Of a DNA stretch of 43,655 nucleotides, positions 1-6,695 are shown in pieces. The notes below the pieces were generated by a model. It worked only from the letters and a program-made list of their open reading frames with translations. It made no database searches and was not told the DNA's origin. Every line of letters starts with the position of its first letter. The first letter of the stretch is position 1. The translations under genes and the position numbers were made by a program. This DNA comes from Vulcanococcus sp. (lineage in GTDB: Bacteria; Cyanobacteriota; Cyanobacteriia; PCC-6307; Cyanobiaceae): contig JAHUZV010000006.1 in the NCBI GenBank assembly GCA_019264575.1, forward strand, positions 1 to 43,655, read 5' to 3'.

Positions 1-68
1 TCGCGTTTGGTCTGCTTCTTGGCGGTGGTGAGCTCGTAATCCGAGAAGCCGAGCTGCTTGCCGCCCAT
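1..68 (-). CDS. IS5-family transposase, N-terminal fragment (window edge)
   Basis: The minus strand from ATG at 68 reads MGGKQLGFSDYELTTAKKQT and continues past the window edge. This is the typical N-terminus of IS5-family DDE transposases, which continue with KREKFL-type residues. Only about 22 codons are visible, so the catalytic domain cannot be judged. The gene belongs to the IS5 element that ends near 136. The call rests on recognising the N-terminal motif. Confidence 0.7.
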   Translation of the reverse strand, partial: MGGKQLGFSDYELTTAKKQTKR

Positions 69-136
69 CACCTCAGTCCTGGCCTGCGATCACGGCTCCA
101 TTGTCGCGCGGAAGGCTTGGGTTTTCCAGAGTCTCC
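1..136 (-). mobile_element. IS5-family insertion sequence, one end (cut by window edge)
   Basis: This is the end of an IS5-type element that carries the transposase start at 68. Read on the minus strand, the element begins around 136 with GGAGACTCTGGAAAACC, a plausible IS5-type terminal inverted repeat. It is followed outward by CTAA at 137-140, the usual IS5 target (YTAR), so the boundary is set there. The rest of the element lies outside the window, so the other end and the second target copy cannot be checked. The insertion removed the 5' part of the gene to its right. Confidence 0.65.
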
Positions 137-348
137 CTAAGGGGATCGCCTTTAAAGGAAACGAATTGCTGACCTCATACGCCCAAGACAATAGCTCAGA
201 AACGAAGAGTTTTGGGAGCGGACCCGCAGCAAAGTATGGAAACTACAGTGCAAGTCAGATAGATAGAGCATGGTTTAAGTCGTATGGAAATGGGCAGTTT
301 TTCAATCAGGACTGGTTTCTGGACCCATTCGGAGCGGATCTCTTGTGA
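137..348 (+). pseudogene. 5'-truncated first copy of the tail-sharing family (copy 1)
   Basis: About 70 codons remain after the IS5 boundary. An apparent start further left (around 58) lies in IS5 DNA, so those residues are not native. The last 25 residues match, with identical spacing, the C-termini of the proteins at 1849-2517 and 2719-3309: WF[KR]xYxxGxFF, three residues, then Wxx[DN]PFxx[DN]L[LI] at the exact C-terminus. Here it ends with DPFGADLL. The N-terminal half present in the other two copies is lost. No function is recognised. The A+T-rich composition differs from the core genes on the right. It could still be expressed from an IS5-derived start, but I judge it a remnant. Confidence 0.7.
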
Positions 349-547
349 AAACGTAAATCACTTTTCCTCCTGAATATTTCACTAGGAGGCAAACGATTCT
401 ATTGAGGAGGACATACTCTCGACGATGGCTTTAGAACTATCAAGAGTGGGGGGGGGCTGGTTTTGATGTGGCGCCATGAAAAAGGCAGAAGACATCCAAG
501 GATGACGACCAATGGGTCAAAAGTAATCACCGAAGAGTATGGCTGGC
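349..547. other. Intergenic stretch between copy 1 and the IS3 element
   Basis: No convincing gene is visible. It holds an inverted repeat CCTCCT (366-371) / AGGAGG (384-389) with a 12-nt spacer and no T-run, so I do not call it a terminator. It also holds a run of nine G residues near 448-456. The stretch presumably once formed the upstream region of the gene now at 1849. Confidence 0.5.
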
Positions 548-627
548 TGAGGTGGACTGGTTTTTCTGGACATGCCCCATCGTTAACCTCTGAGGCGGGG
601 TCCCGCCCCTGACCGGGGCTCCCACCA

Positions 628-915
628 ATGAGCAAGCGCCGTACCCACAGCCCTGAATTCAAGGCCAGGGTCGCCATGGAGGCGATCAGTGGCCGCAAGA
701 CGATCCAGGAGATCGCTGCCGATCACGCCATCCACCCGATCCAGGTGAGCCAGTGGAAGCGGCAGCTGCTGGCCGGTGCCAGCGAGCTGTTCACCAGGGG
801 CAAGAAAAGCAAGGACAAGGAGGAAGGGCAGGCCAAAGAGGCAGAGCTGTTCCAGCAGATCGGCAAGCTGCAGATGGAGCTGGAGTGGCTCAAAAAAAAG
901 TCTCAGCTGCTCTGA
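628..915 (+). CDS. IS3-family transposase OrfA (helix-turn-helix subunit)
   Basis: This 95-residue protein matches OrfA of IS3 elements. Its N-terminal helix-turn-helix region (KRRTHSPEFKARVAMEAI, then QEIAADHAIHPIQVSQWKRQ) binds the element's ends. A C-terminal leucine/charged coiled coil follows (QQIGKLQMELEWLKKK). The gene ends just after a run of eight A residues (892-899), where IS3 elements normally shift frame to make the OrfAB transposase. In this copy the catalytic frame is +1 relative to OrfA, not the usual -1 (see OrfB). Start ATG at 628. Confidence 0.88.
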   Translation: MSKRRTHSPEFKARVAMEAISGRKTIQEIAADHAIHPIQVSQWKRQLLAGASELFTRGKKSKDKEEGQAKEAELFQQIGKLQMELEWLKKKSQLL

Positions 916-1798
916 CGCCCGTGAACTGCGCAAGCTGGTCGATCACGACGACCCCGAGCTCAGCATCAGCCGCCAATGTGCGCTGTTGGGCCTGCCCAGA
1001 TCCACGCTGTATTACAGGCCCACGCCGGTGCGGGCATCGATACTACGGATCATGGCCAGGATCGACGCTCTCTACCTGGAGGATCCCTGCAGCGGTAGCC
1101 GCCGGATGGTGGTGTACCTGGCCCGAGAAGGGATCCCGATCAGCCGCGATCGTGTGCGAAACCTTTTGCGGCGCATGGGGTTACGGGCGATCTACCAGAA
1201 GCCACGCACCACGGTTCCAGGAGACCCGTCGGAGCGATTCCTCTGTCTGGTGGACCTCCGGCTTGTCATGGCTGTGGATCAGGTCTGGGCCACCGACATC
1301 ACTTACATCCCGCTGCAGAAGGGTTTCCTCTACCTGGTGGCGATCGTGGATCTCTTCTCCAGGAACGTGCTCAGCTGGAAGCTCTCGAACAGCCTTGACA
1401 CAGAGTTCTGCCTCAAGGCTCTGGAAATGGCGCTGGAGGGTGGCCGCAAACCAGAGATCTTCCACTCCGACCAGGGCTGCCAGTTCACCTCTTCTGACTT
1501 TGTGGCCAGGCTGCAGTCCGAGAAGATCAAGATCAGCTGGTCAGGCAGAAAGCGCTGCTACGACAACATCCTGGTGGAGAGGCTGTGGCGCACGGTCAAA
1601 TACGAGGAGGTCTATCTACGTGCCTACAGCGATGGCTGGGAGGCTGAGATCAGTCTGGCCCGATTCCTCTGGAGGTATTGCCATGTAAGGCCACACAGCT
1701 CCCTGGGAGGCAGAACTCCCCATGAGGTCTACACTGAAATTGAACCCTGTTCCTCCCGCCCGGAGGTAACGATGTCAGGGGCCAGAACTGTCCAATAA
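899..1798 (+). CDS. IS3-family transposase OrfB (DDE integrase domain)
   Basis: This is the catalytic half of the IS3 transposase. An HTH_21-like region (LSISRQCALLGLPRSTLYYR) is followed by an rve integrase core. The DDE residues are seen as WATDITYIP (first Asp), FHSDQGCQF (second Asp) and NILVERLWRTVKYEEVY (Glu). The frame is open from 776, but residues before the A-run are an OrfA shadow, so I start it at the slippery site. No clear independent start codon or ribosome site was found. The frame lies +1 from OrfA. A standard -1 slip at the A8 run would enter a non-transposase frame. Expression therefore needs transcriptional slippage, a +1/-2 shift, or the copy is silent. Confidence 0.85.
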   Translation, partial: SLSCSDARELRKLVDHDDPELSISRQCALLGLPRSTLYYRPTPVRASILRIMARIDALYLEDPCSGSRRMVVYLAREGIPISRDRVRNLLRRMGLRAIYQKPRTTVPGDPSERFLCLVDLRLVMAVDQVWATDITYIPLQKGFLYLVAIVDLFSRNVLSWKLSNSLDTEFCLKALEMALEGGRKPEIFHSDQGCQFTSSDFVARLQSEKIKISWSGRKRCYDNILVERLWRTVKYEEVYLRAYSDGWEAEISLARFLWRYCHVRPHSSLGGRTPHEVYTEIEPCSSRPEVTMSGARTVQ

Positions 1799-1816
1799 AA
1801 GGCACCCACCTCAGGC

Positions 1817-1822
1817 TATAAT
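1817..1822 (+). promoter_or_regulatory. -10 box TATAAT of the 1849 gene, next to the IS3 end
   Basis: A perfect TATAAT lies 26 nt upstream of the ATG at 1849 and 3 nt beyond the end of IS3. At 17-nt spacing the present -35 position falls inside IS3 (AATAAA at 1794-1799) and is not a good -35. The insertion therefore probably replaced the native upstream promoter half. Whether transcription persists is not visible. Confidence 0.5.
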
Positions 1823-1848
1823 ACAAGAAGGCAACAAAGATCGGTAAC

Positions 1849-2517
1849 ATGAGCAAATCCAAAACCAGGTCGAAGCGTCCAAAGCCTGGCAAGAACTCTG
1901 GCGGCATTCCACAAGTGAAGCAGCCGACCTACCCCGTAGATACCACGACAGCATTGACAACATACGATTCTTACTCTGGAGAAGAATGGATTAGTGATGT
2001 GGTCTATGATATGAATTCTGAGAATTACAAACGGTGGCAGCCAGGGATTGCAAAAGATCAGATCACTGGATGGTGGGTCAAGAAGGAAGTTACAGACGAA
2101 ACACTAGTCACTACAAACCTTATAACAACTAAGTCAACAACACCATACGGGGCAGGGAAATGGTATGTAGAAAGAATGGTTTTCGACCTTGACCCATCCA
2201 ATACACAATCACTTAGAGCAGGCGGAAATAGATTCTCAATTAACAACATTGATGCCGTCGCTCGTTTAGAGGGGAGAGCTGTTTCAGTCGGCGAGGCAAT
2301 GAGTTACTACGTCCTACCAGCCGCACAATACCGTTCCACCAACTTCCCTGCAGGTGGTCAAAGCGATCGAAGTTATACAAACATCAAAGGCGGAACCCTT
2401 GGAGTAGTTTCATACAGCACAAATGCCAGTGATGGGGAATGGTTTAGAAACTACGATGGAGGGAAGTTCTTCGGAAAGGATTGGTATCTGAACCCCTTTG
2501 GCAACAATCTCCTATAG
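1849..2517 (+). CDS. Tail-sharing family protein, copy 2 (function unknown)
   Basis: A 222-residue protein not recognised from any known family. The N-terminus is basic (MSKSKTRSKRPKPGK) with no signal peptide or membrane segment. Residues 49-71 (SDVVYxxNS, eight residues, GxxKxQ) align without gaps to residues 35-57 of the protein at 2719. The middle is rich in Thr, Ser, Tyr and Asn. The last 25 residues form the shared tail and end NPFGNNLL. Base composition is lower in G+C than the core genes, as expected for horizontally acquired DNA. The gene sits between an IS3 element and its paralogue. Possible roles include a structural or attachment protein of a phage-like element or a substrate recognised by its C-terminus; neither is shown. 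Confidence 0.75.
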   Translation: MSKSKTRSKRPKPGKNSGGIPQVKQPTYPVDTTTALTTYDSYSGEEWISDVVYDMNSENYKRWQPGIAKDQITGWWVKKEVTDETLVTTNLITTKSTTPYGAGKWYVERMVFDLDPSNTQSLRAGGNRFSINNIDAVARLEGRAVSVGEAMSYYVLPAAQYRSTNFPAGGQSDRSYTNIKGGTLGVVSYSTNASDGEWFRNYDGGKFFGKDWYLNPFGNNLL

Positions 2518-2718
2518 GCAGAAGATGCTAACGAACTCTTAGAGATTCAGCAGCAACCAGCCGACGAACTTTGGACGCTACCCTCTGCAGGGTAAGCGAA
2601 GATCGACTGGGAAAATGTGTCTACGATACCAGAAGAGGCTTCTAAGGTTTTCGCAGAATGCACAGGGCGCTGAAACATGGTTGCGTTAGAATATCCTTAA
2701 CAATCCACAACACCTCCT

Positions 2719-3309
2719 ATGCCCAAGAAACCGCAGGAAGTCAAGCCATTGAATGTCAAGCGAGGCGACATCAAGAGCTTCTCCCCTTATCAGATGGAAG
2801 CGGCAGGAATAACGCTTAAAAGCGATGTTGTCTATGGGAAGAATTCAGATATCTTCAGGCTTTATACAAATGGACTGACCAAGGAGCAGGTGGACAGCAT
2901 CACAGGATTTGGATACGAGGTTGAATTAAGTCCCACGCAAATGGTGACAACGATTCAGCTTGTGATACCTCAGCCATTTGAGGCAAATGGCAGAAACTAC
3001 GGATCGCAGACAACACGACAAACCACAAAAGGTGTGCTTACTTTTAAAAAGAACAGGCTTGTGGCAAATAATCCTTTTGAGAGAATCGAGGGCATGGTTA
3101 GAGACCCTCAAGATGGGCTATCTGTAGAGCAGTATCTATATGATGACACACCCCAGACAGCTGGCTATCCGACATATTTCTACGATCTCAGAAGCAATGG
3201 AGAGAATCTGGGTGATGCCAGTACTCTTCCGTGGTTCAGGACCTACGAAAGTGGAAGATTTTTTTATGAAGGCTGGCAGAATAACCCTTTCATTGCCAAC
3301 CTCATCTAA
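2719..3309 (+). CDS. Tail-sharing family protein, copy 3 (function unknown)
   Basis: A 196-residue paralogue of the 1849 gene, about 200 nt downstream on the same strand. Residues 35-57 share SDVVY..NS and G..K.Q with copy 2. The C-terminal 25 residues carry the shared tail and end NNPFIANLI. The N-terminus is basic (MPKKPQEVKPLNVKRGD) without a signal peptide. The ATG at 2719 follows an A+T-rich leader (TTAGAATATCCTTAAC) with no clear Shine-Dalgarno. Outside the tail and the SDVVY block the copies have diverged strongly, which suggests old duplication or independent acquisition. No function is recognised. Confidence 0.75.
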   Translation: MPKKPQEVKPLNVKRGDIKSFSPYQMEAAGITLKSDVVYGKNSDIFRLYTNGLTKEQVDSITGFGYEVELSPTQMVTTIQLVIPQPFEANGRNYGSQTTRQTTKGVLTFKKNRLVANNPFERIEGMVRDPQDGLSVEQYLYDDTPQTAGYPTYFYDLRSNGENLGDASTLPWFRTYESGRFFYEGWQNNPFIANLI

Positions 3310-3388
3310 CTCAAGCCACGCTAATGCTTCTGATTGGCGCACCATCAACAAGTGATTATAAGGAAACAAGATTTCATCGAGAACGGAT

Positions 3389-3553
3389 ATGACCATCAAC
3401 ATTGAATGGCAAGACCAGTTTGGTCGTTGGCAGCACTACCAGACAAAGCAGAACCAGGCGGATGCTTATCGGGTTGCTCAGCGTCGTGCTGAATCCACTG
3501 GGAAGCGCCATCGCCTGGTGGATGACGATGGGCGCTTGTTGGATGTTATTTAA
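3389..3553 (+). CDS. Small hypothetical protein, 54 aa
   Basis: ATG at 3389 to TAA at 3551-3553 encodes a small, highly charged protein that begins MTINIEWQDQFGRWQHYQT and ends RHRLVDDDGRLLDVI. It is rich in Gln, Arg and Asp with no membrane segment. Compact proteins of this kind are frequent in cyanophage and island DNA, but I do not recognise the family. It lies 79 nt after the third tail-sharing gene and could be cotranscribed with it. Its stop codon overlaps that of the convergent gene ending at 3550. The regular amphipathic composition supports a real gene. Confidence 0.6.
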   Translation: MTINIEWQDQFGRWQHYQTKQNQADAYRVAQRRAESTGKRHRLVDDDGRLLDVI

Positions 3554-4638
3554 TCAGCAATAAGATCTGCAGTTTTGATGCGGGGAATAGATTCCCAACC
3601 CGCTTTGCTCATCAAATGAGGATGAGGGTAAAGAAAAGGATTGGAAAGCATAACCACCTCTTGGGGCGAGAGGTTGTATTGCTCAGAAGTTGCGACGACT
3701 TTTTGCAGGCGCTTCTTCTGCGTCGGAAGAGAGTGCTTGTCAACAATCTCTTGAAGTGGAGCAATATCCTGAATCGACTTTCCAGTTTTAAGCGATTGAT
3801 TAATCAATGGAGGTTTCTTGAAGTTTCCACTATCCCAAACCATATCCTTACCCATCCACTGAGCAGTCACGTCGTATCCCGCATACAAGGAACAGATGGG
3901 TTTCTGCTCCGCATTGAAGCGTTTTTGCATCTCAGAAAGAGTCAGGGAGGGGTCATGAATGAGTTTCTTCGGCGCCCCTTGCTCAATGGGTTTTACGCAC
4001 GGGGAAAACATCACATGAACCTTCTTCTGGCAAGGGGAATCCATTCCTTTCATTACTTGAATAACAAGGTCATAGGGGAGAGCATCGTAATAAACAATCT
4101 TATTCAGGTAGCTATGGTGGTTGACGCCAATGCCCTGGTAATACCCCAGGCTCTTGACATCTTCAAAGCGAGCGCCGTGCTGACTCGCTACAAGGCACAT
4201 CATAATATCAAGATCCTTGACGGATTTCGGATAACACAAGTCGCACATTGACTCGGTAACCCTGCCATTAATAAGCAGCTTGTCAGTATAGGGAACAAAA
4301 AAACTCTCACTGACACCAGGGCAATAAGTAGGGTCAACGAGCTTGCCTTCGGGAGTCAACCAACAGGCATGACCATAAAGAAAAATACCTGCATCAGGAG
4401 AATCACCAATAAAACTAATACCCCAACCATACAAGACCTTGCCGCCCCAGGTTTGAGCGCAGATATTTGCGTTCCAATAGCAGCGACCATTTTGACCACT
4501 GGCAATCCCCTTAAGGCGACGAGGAACCAGAAGAATATTGTTATTTGTCAGAATACGCAATTGATCAATAAAATCCTGATCAAAAGCATTGGTCACGACA
4601 TCACATGCCCATTGCTGAGCGTTGCCAGTGTTTTTCAT
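3550..4638 (-). CDS. Hypothetical protein with a possible Cys-His-Asp (papain/transglutaminase-like) site
   Basis: A 362-residue protein of unrecognised family. Residues 51-56 (GRCYWN), 87-93 (LYGHACW) and 98-103 (GKLVDP) give the spacing C53, H90, D102. This resembles phage and bacterial proteins with a cysteine-peptidase or transglutaminase-like fold, where a Cys near an Asn precedes a His-x-x-Trp and an Asp in a 'GxLVDxT' strand. The match is by pattern only. The remainder is rich in Cys, Lys and Tyr and has no signal peptide. Upstream stand a perfect consensus promoter (4770-4798) and a long leader of about 125 nt. No Shine-Dalgarno is evident before ATG 4638. The gene converges with the 54-aa gene. 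Candidate roles are proteolysis, defence or phage interaction, all unproven. Confidence 0.65.
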   Translation of the reverse strand: MKNTGNAQQWACDVVTNAFDQDFIDQLRILTNNNILLVPRRLKGIASGQNGRCYWNANICAQTWGGKVLYGWGISFIGDSPDAGIFLYGHACWLTPEGKLVDPTYCPGVSESFFVPYTDKLLINGRVTESMCDLCYPKSVKDLDIMMCLVASQHGARFEDVKSLGYYQGIGVNHHSYLNKIVYYDALPYDLVIQVMKGMDSPCQKKVHVMFSPCVKPIEQGAPKKLIHDPSLTLSEMQKRFNAEQKPICSLYAGYDVTAQWMGKDMVWDSGNFKKPPLINQSLKTGKSIQDIAPLQEIVDKHSLPTQKKRLQKVVATSEQYNLSPQEVVMLSNPFLYPHPHLMSKAGWESIPRIKTADLIAD

Positions 4639-4643
4639 AATAA

Positions 4644-4667
4644 AGAGCAGGTATTTGAATATGCTCT
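4644..4667. repeat. Inverted repeat just upstream of the 4638 start
   Basis: AGAGCA (4644-4649) and TGCTCT (4662-4667) form 6-bp arms around a 12-nt A+T-rich spacer, 6 nt before the start codon of the minus-strand gene. It lies in the transcribed leader, so it could be an RNA hairpin covering the start or a weak operator. The short arms make chance possible. Confidence 0.3.
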
Positions 4668-4769
4668 AAACCTGAGCAAGGTGCAGGGTTATTTCGACGG
4701 TTTTTCGTCTAACAAGACAACGGAACCTCCCTTTGCTTGATTGCTGGAGTCGTTGTCGCTTGTGGAATT

Positions 4770-4798
4770 ATTATACGACGACTACCCCCGCCTGTCAA
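4770..4798 (-). promoter_or_regulatory. Consensus sigma70 promoter for the 4638 gene
   Basis: Read on the minus strand, TTGACA (4798-4793) and TATAAT (4775-4770) are separated by exactly 17 nt. This is a perfect match to the group-1 sigma consensus. It points to the gene starting at 4638 and leaves a leader of roughly 125 nt. Confidence 0.8.
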
Positions 4799-5036
4799 CC
4801 CCCTGCGGGCAGGTTTGTTGAGACACAAGGCGCTGCAAAGGGTCTGAATGATGCCCCTCGATCATAACTGGGACCCCTTGGTCTCATCCTGGTCTTGCTC
4901 AAGACCCGTTGCACCACAATGGATATGACTACTCTAATCTTATTGCTACTCTTCTTTTTGTTCTTGTTGCACCTACGAATGTCTAATATTCGCTTGCTCC
5001 GAGAATGCCTGCTGCTTACCCGATACCAGATTTGCC
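4799..5036. other. Intergenic stretch without a supported gene
   Basis: Between the consensus promoter and the end of the minus-strand gene at 5037 I see no convincing gene. A possible plus-strand reading from ATG 4919 (MDMTTLILLLL, then leucine/phenylalanine-rich) is noted but not supported. No clear terminator hairpin with a T-run was found. Confidence 0.4.
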
Positions 5037-5534
5037 TCAGTCAATATCGTGATAGTTGCCTTGAGCATCTGTATAGCCCCTGAATCTGCGCCCTTTTGAT
5101 GGGTTGTAGTTGCGGGCATACTGAACACGACTGGTCTGCCCAGAAGCGTTGGGGAAGGTCTTGCCATCACGACTAACCCCAAACTGCTTCTTGGGTACTG
5201 CTGCTGTTGACCCACCAGAACCACCACTGCTCTGGTTCCCACGCTCCGCCTTGAACTTCACCTCATCCCACTTCAACCCGTGGGATTTCCTCAGTTCGTT
5301 TGCTCTGCTCTTCGCCGCCTCAAACCCCTGGATGCCCCTGGCAAGCACCGCATTGGTGTCTGTGCGGAAGATGTAGAAGGAATGCTCTTCCGAGACCGCC
5401 AGCGGGGCATCAGCGATCTGGTGGGCACTGGGCAGGGTCTCTCGCTTGCGTGACCGATTGATCGCCAGCAGCACTTTCCTTGCCGCTGCCTGCCTCTTGA
5501 GGAACTCCTCCACCATCAGGTCGTGGTGAGTCAT
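5037..5534 (-). CDS. Hypothetical island protein, third gene of the split operon
   Basis: A 165-residue protein of unknown function. Its N-terminal half looks helical and charged (EEFLKRQAAARKVLLAINR). A middle segment, FEAAKSRANELRKSHGLKW, is an amphipathic helix. A Gly/Ser linker (SSGGSGGS) leads to a basic, aromatic C-terminal part (KQFGVSRDGKTFPN, GRRFRGYTDAQGNYHDID). The basic tail could bind nucleic acid; that is inference. Its ATG at 5534 overlaps by ATGA the stop of the upstream reading frame (5531). It was therefore translationally coupled to the small gene now split by IS21. G+C is somewhat higher than in the tail-sharing genes. Confidence 0.65.
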   Translation of the reverse strand: MTHHDLMVEEFLKRQAAARKVLLAINRSRKRETLPSAHQIADAPLAVSEEHSFYIFRTDTNAVLARGIQGFEAAKSRANELRKSHGLKWDEVKFKAERGNQSSGGSGGSTAAVPKKQFGVSRDGKTFPNASGQTSRVQYARNYNPSKGRRFRGYTDAQGNYHDID

Positions 5535-5644
5535 GACGCCCCCTTGCTGCGACCTTTGGGTGTCTTGGCGTATTCCTCACGAATCAGACCCAGCAGGAGG
5601 GTCTCCAGGTCTCGGTAGCGCCTGTTGACCTTCTGCTGTCCCGT
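5531..5644 (-). pseudogene. C-terminal part of a small gene split by IS21
   Basis: Thirty-seven codons outside the IS21 left end, from TGQQKVNRRYRDLETLL to the stop at 5531. The reading frame stays open into the IS up to 5767, but those residues are IS-encoded. The matching N-terminal part lies at 8260-8328 on the same strand. Joined, they give a protein of roughly 60 residues with a strand-helix-helix layout like ribbon-helix-helix DNA-binding proteins. The stop overlaps the start of the next gene (ATGA). Confidence 0.7.
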
Positions 5645-5646
5645 GT

Positions 5647-5682
5647 CAATTAGGTTGATGTGTGGCGTCAATCTGGTTGACC
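5647..5682 (+). repeat. IS21 left terminal inverted repeat
   Basis: CAATTAGGTTGATG followed 21 bp later by CAATCTGGTTGACC. A third, weaker copy (TCAATCGGTTG) lies at 5686-5696. It pairs in inverted orientation with 8221-8256. Confidence 0.8.
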
Positions 5683-5891
5683 GGTTCAATCGGTTGTTCT
5701 GAGAGCTGCTGCCCGGTGAGAACGCTGTTGGGGTCGTGATCGTGACCAGGCTGTCGCGACGCGTCAATCAAGTTGTGGATCGCTTTGCATCAATCTCATG
5801 GCCGGTGGCCCCGTTTTCGTGTCGCCACCTTGCTTCTGCTGGGCTGCAGCGTTGTTGGTGTTGATCGTGACCGCGATCACGCCCGCGTCAA

Positions 5892-6695
5892 TTACGTAGG
5901 CGGGTCGATTGCATCGCCAGAAACCCTTGCAGCAGCTGCCTTTTGCCGGTAGCTATCCCCCTTGATGCCCACGATGTGGCAGTGGTGCACCAGCCGATCC
6001 ACAGCCGCCACCGTCATCGATCCGCTGGGGAAGATTTCGTCCCACTCCCGGAACGGCTGGTTGGAAGTCACCAGCAGGGATTTGCGCTCGTAGCGGTGGC
6101 AGATCAGCTCAAACAGCACCGAGGTCTCCAGCTCGTTGCGACGCACATAGGAGATGTCGTCGATCACCACCAGGCTGTAGCGATCCAGCTTTTGGATAAC
6201 AGTAGGCAACTCATAGCTGGCCTTGGCCTTCTGCAGCAGCTGCACCAGGGCCGTGGCCGGAAAGAAGCGGCAGGCCTGGTCCTGCTCGATCATCGCGATC
6301 GTGATCGCAATGGCCAGGTGGGTTTTGCCCACACCGCTGGGACCAAACAGCAGCAGGTTCTCCGCCTGCAGCAGCCAGGTGTGGCTGCGGGAGAGGACCT
6401 GTAGCTCCTGCCAGTGCTTGGGTTCGAGGTGTTGATGATCAAAGCCATCCAGTCCCTTCTGCCACGGGAGATGCGCCTCGCGCAGTAGGCGTTGGCGCCG
6501 GGCAATCAGGCGGTGGTCAACCTCCTGCTCACAGAGGGCATAGAGGAACTGTGCCGGGCTCCAGCCTTCTGCCTCAGCTTGCTGACTGAGCGGCTGCCAT
6601 TGGCTGCGAAAGCGCGCGAGTTTCAGCTGTTTGAGCAGGAGTGGCAAGGCCGCTTCCACTGCCTGGGAGCGGGGAACCGGAGAGGAGGTGGTCAT
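5892..6695 (-). CDS. istB: IS21-family helper ATPase IstB
   Basis: A 267-residue AAA+ ATPase related to DnaC/DnaA that helps the IstA transposase choose and capture target DNA. Walker A is visible as GPSGVGKTH (about residues 118-126) and Walker B as YSLVVIDDISYV. A sensor-like LLVTSNQPFREW follows, then the C-terminal SMTVAAVDRLVHHCHIV signature of IstB. Its length fits the family. The start at 6695 lies 122 nt inside the 3' end of istA, as expected for translationally coupled IS21 genes. The ATPase motifs look intact, so the element may be active. Confidence 0.93.
   Translation of the reverse strand: MTTSSPVPRSQAVEAALPLLLKQLKLARFRSQWQPLSQQAEAEGWSPAQFLYALCEQEVDHRLIARRQRLLREAHLPWQKGLDGFDHQHLEPKHWQELQVLSRSHTWLLQAENLLLFGPSGVGKTHLAIAITIAMIEQDQACRFFPATALVQLLQKAKASYELPTVIQKLDRYSLVVIDDISYVRRNELETSVLFELICHRYERKSLLVTSNQPFREWDEIFPSGSMTVAAVDRLVHHCHIVGIKGDSYRQKAAAARVSGDAIDPPT

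Larger units (their letters stand above)
548..1813 (+). mobile_element. IS3-family insertion sequence, complete (about 1266 bp)
   Basis: Both ends are visible. The left end starts TGAGGTGG (548-555) and the right end finishes CCACCTCA (1806-1813), its exact inverse. A second inverted block, TGGACA, sits at the same distance of 19 nt from each end (567-572 and 1789-1794). The element is flanked by the direct repeat GGC (545-547 and 1814-1816), the 3-bp duplication expected for IS3. It carries the two-frame transposase typical of the family. The insertion lies directly beside a TATAAT box of the downstream gene. Confidence 0.9.

Noticed and set aside
366..389. CCTCCT/AGGAGG hairpin after copy 1 as a terminator
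   Set aside because: The arms are only 6 bp with a 12-nt loop and no T-run on either strand.
753..1688. 311-residue plus-strand reading frame inside the IS3 element
   Set aside because: It lies in the third frame across both transposase frames. Its product is rich in Arg, Ser and Trp with no family signal, so it is a shadow.
2518..2595. In-frame 25-codon extension after the TAG of the 1849 gene
   Set aside because: The tail NPFGNNLL ends exactly at the stop in all three family members, so the stop is natural. Readthrough has no support.
4919..5083. Leucine-rich plus-strand peptide (MDMTTLILLLL...)
   Set aside because: It looks like a membrane segment but overlaps the end of the minus-strand gene. 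It has no ribosome site, and its tail resembles antisense sequence. It might be real but cannot be supported.
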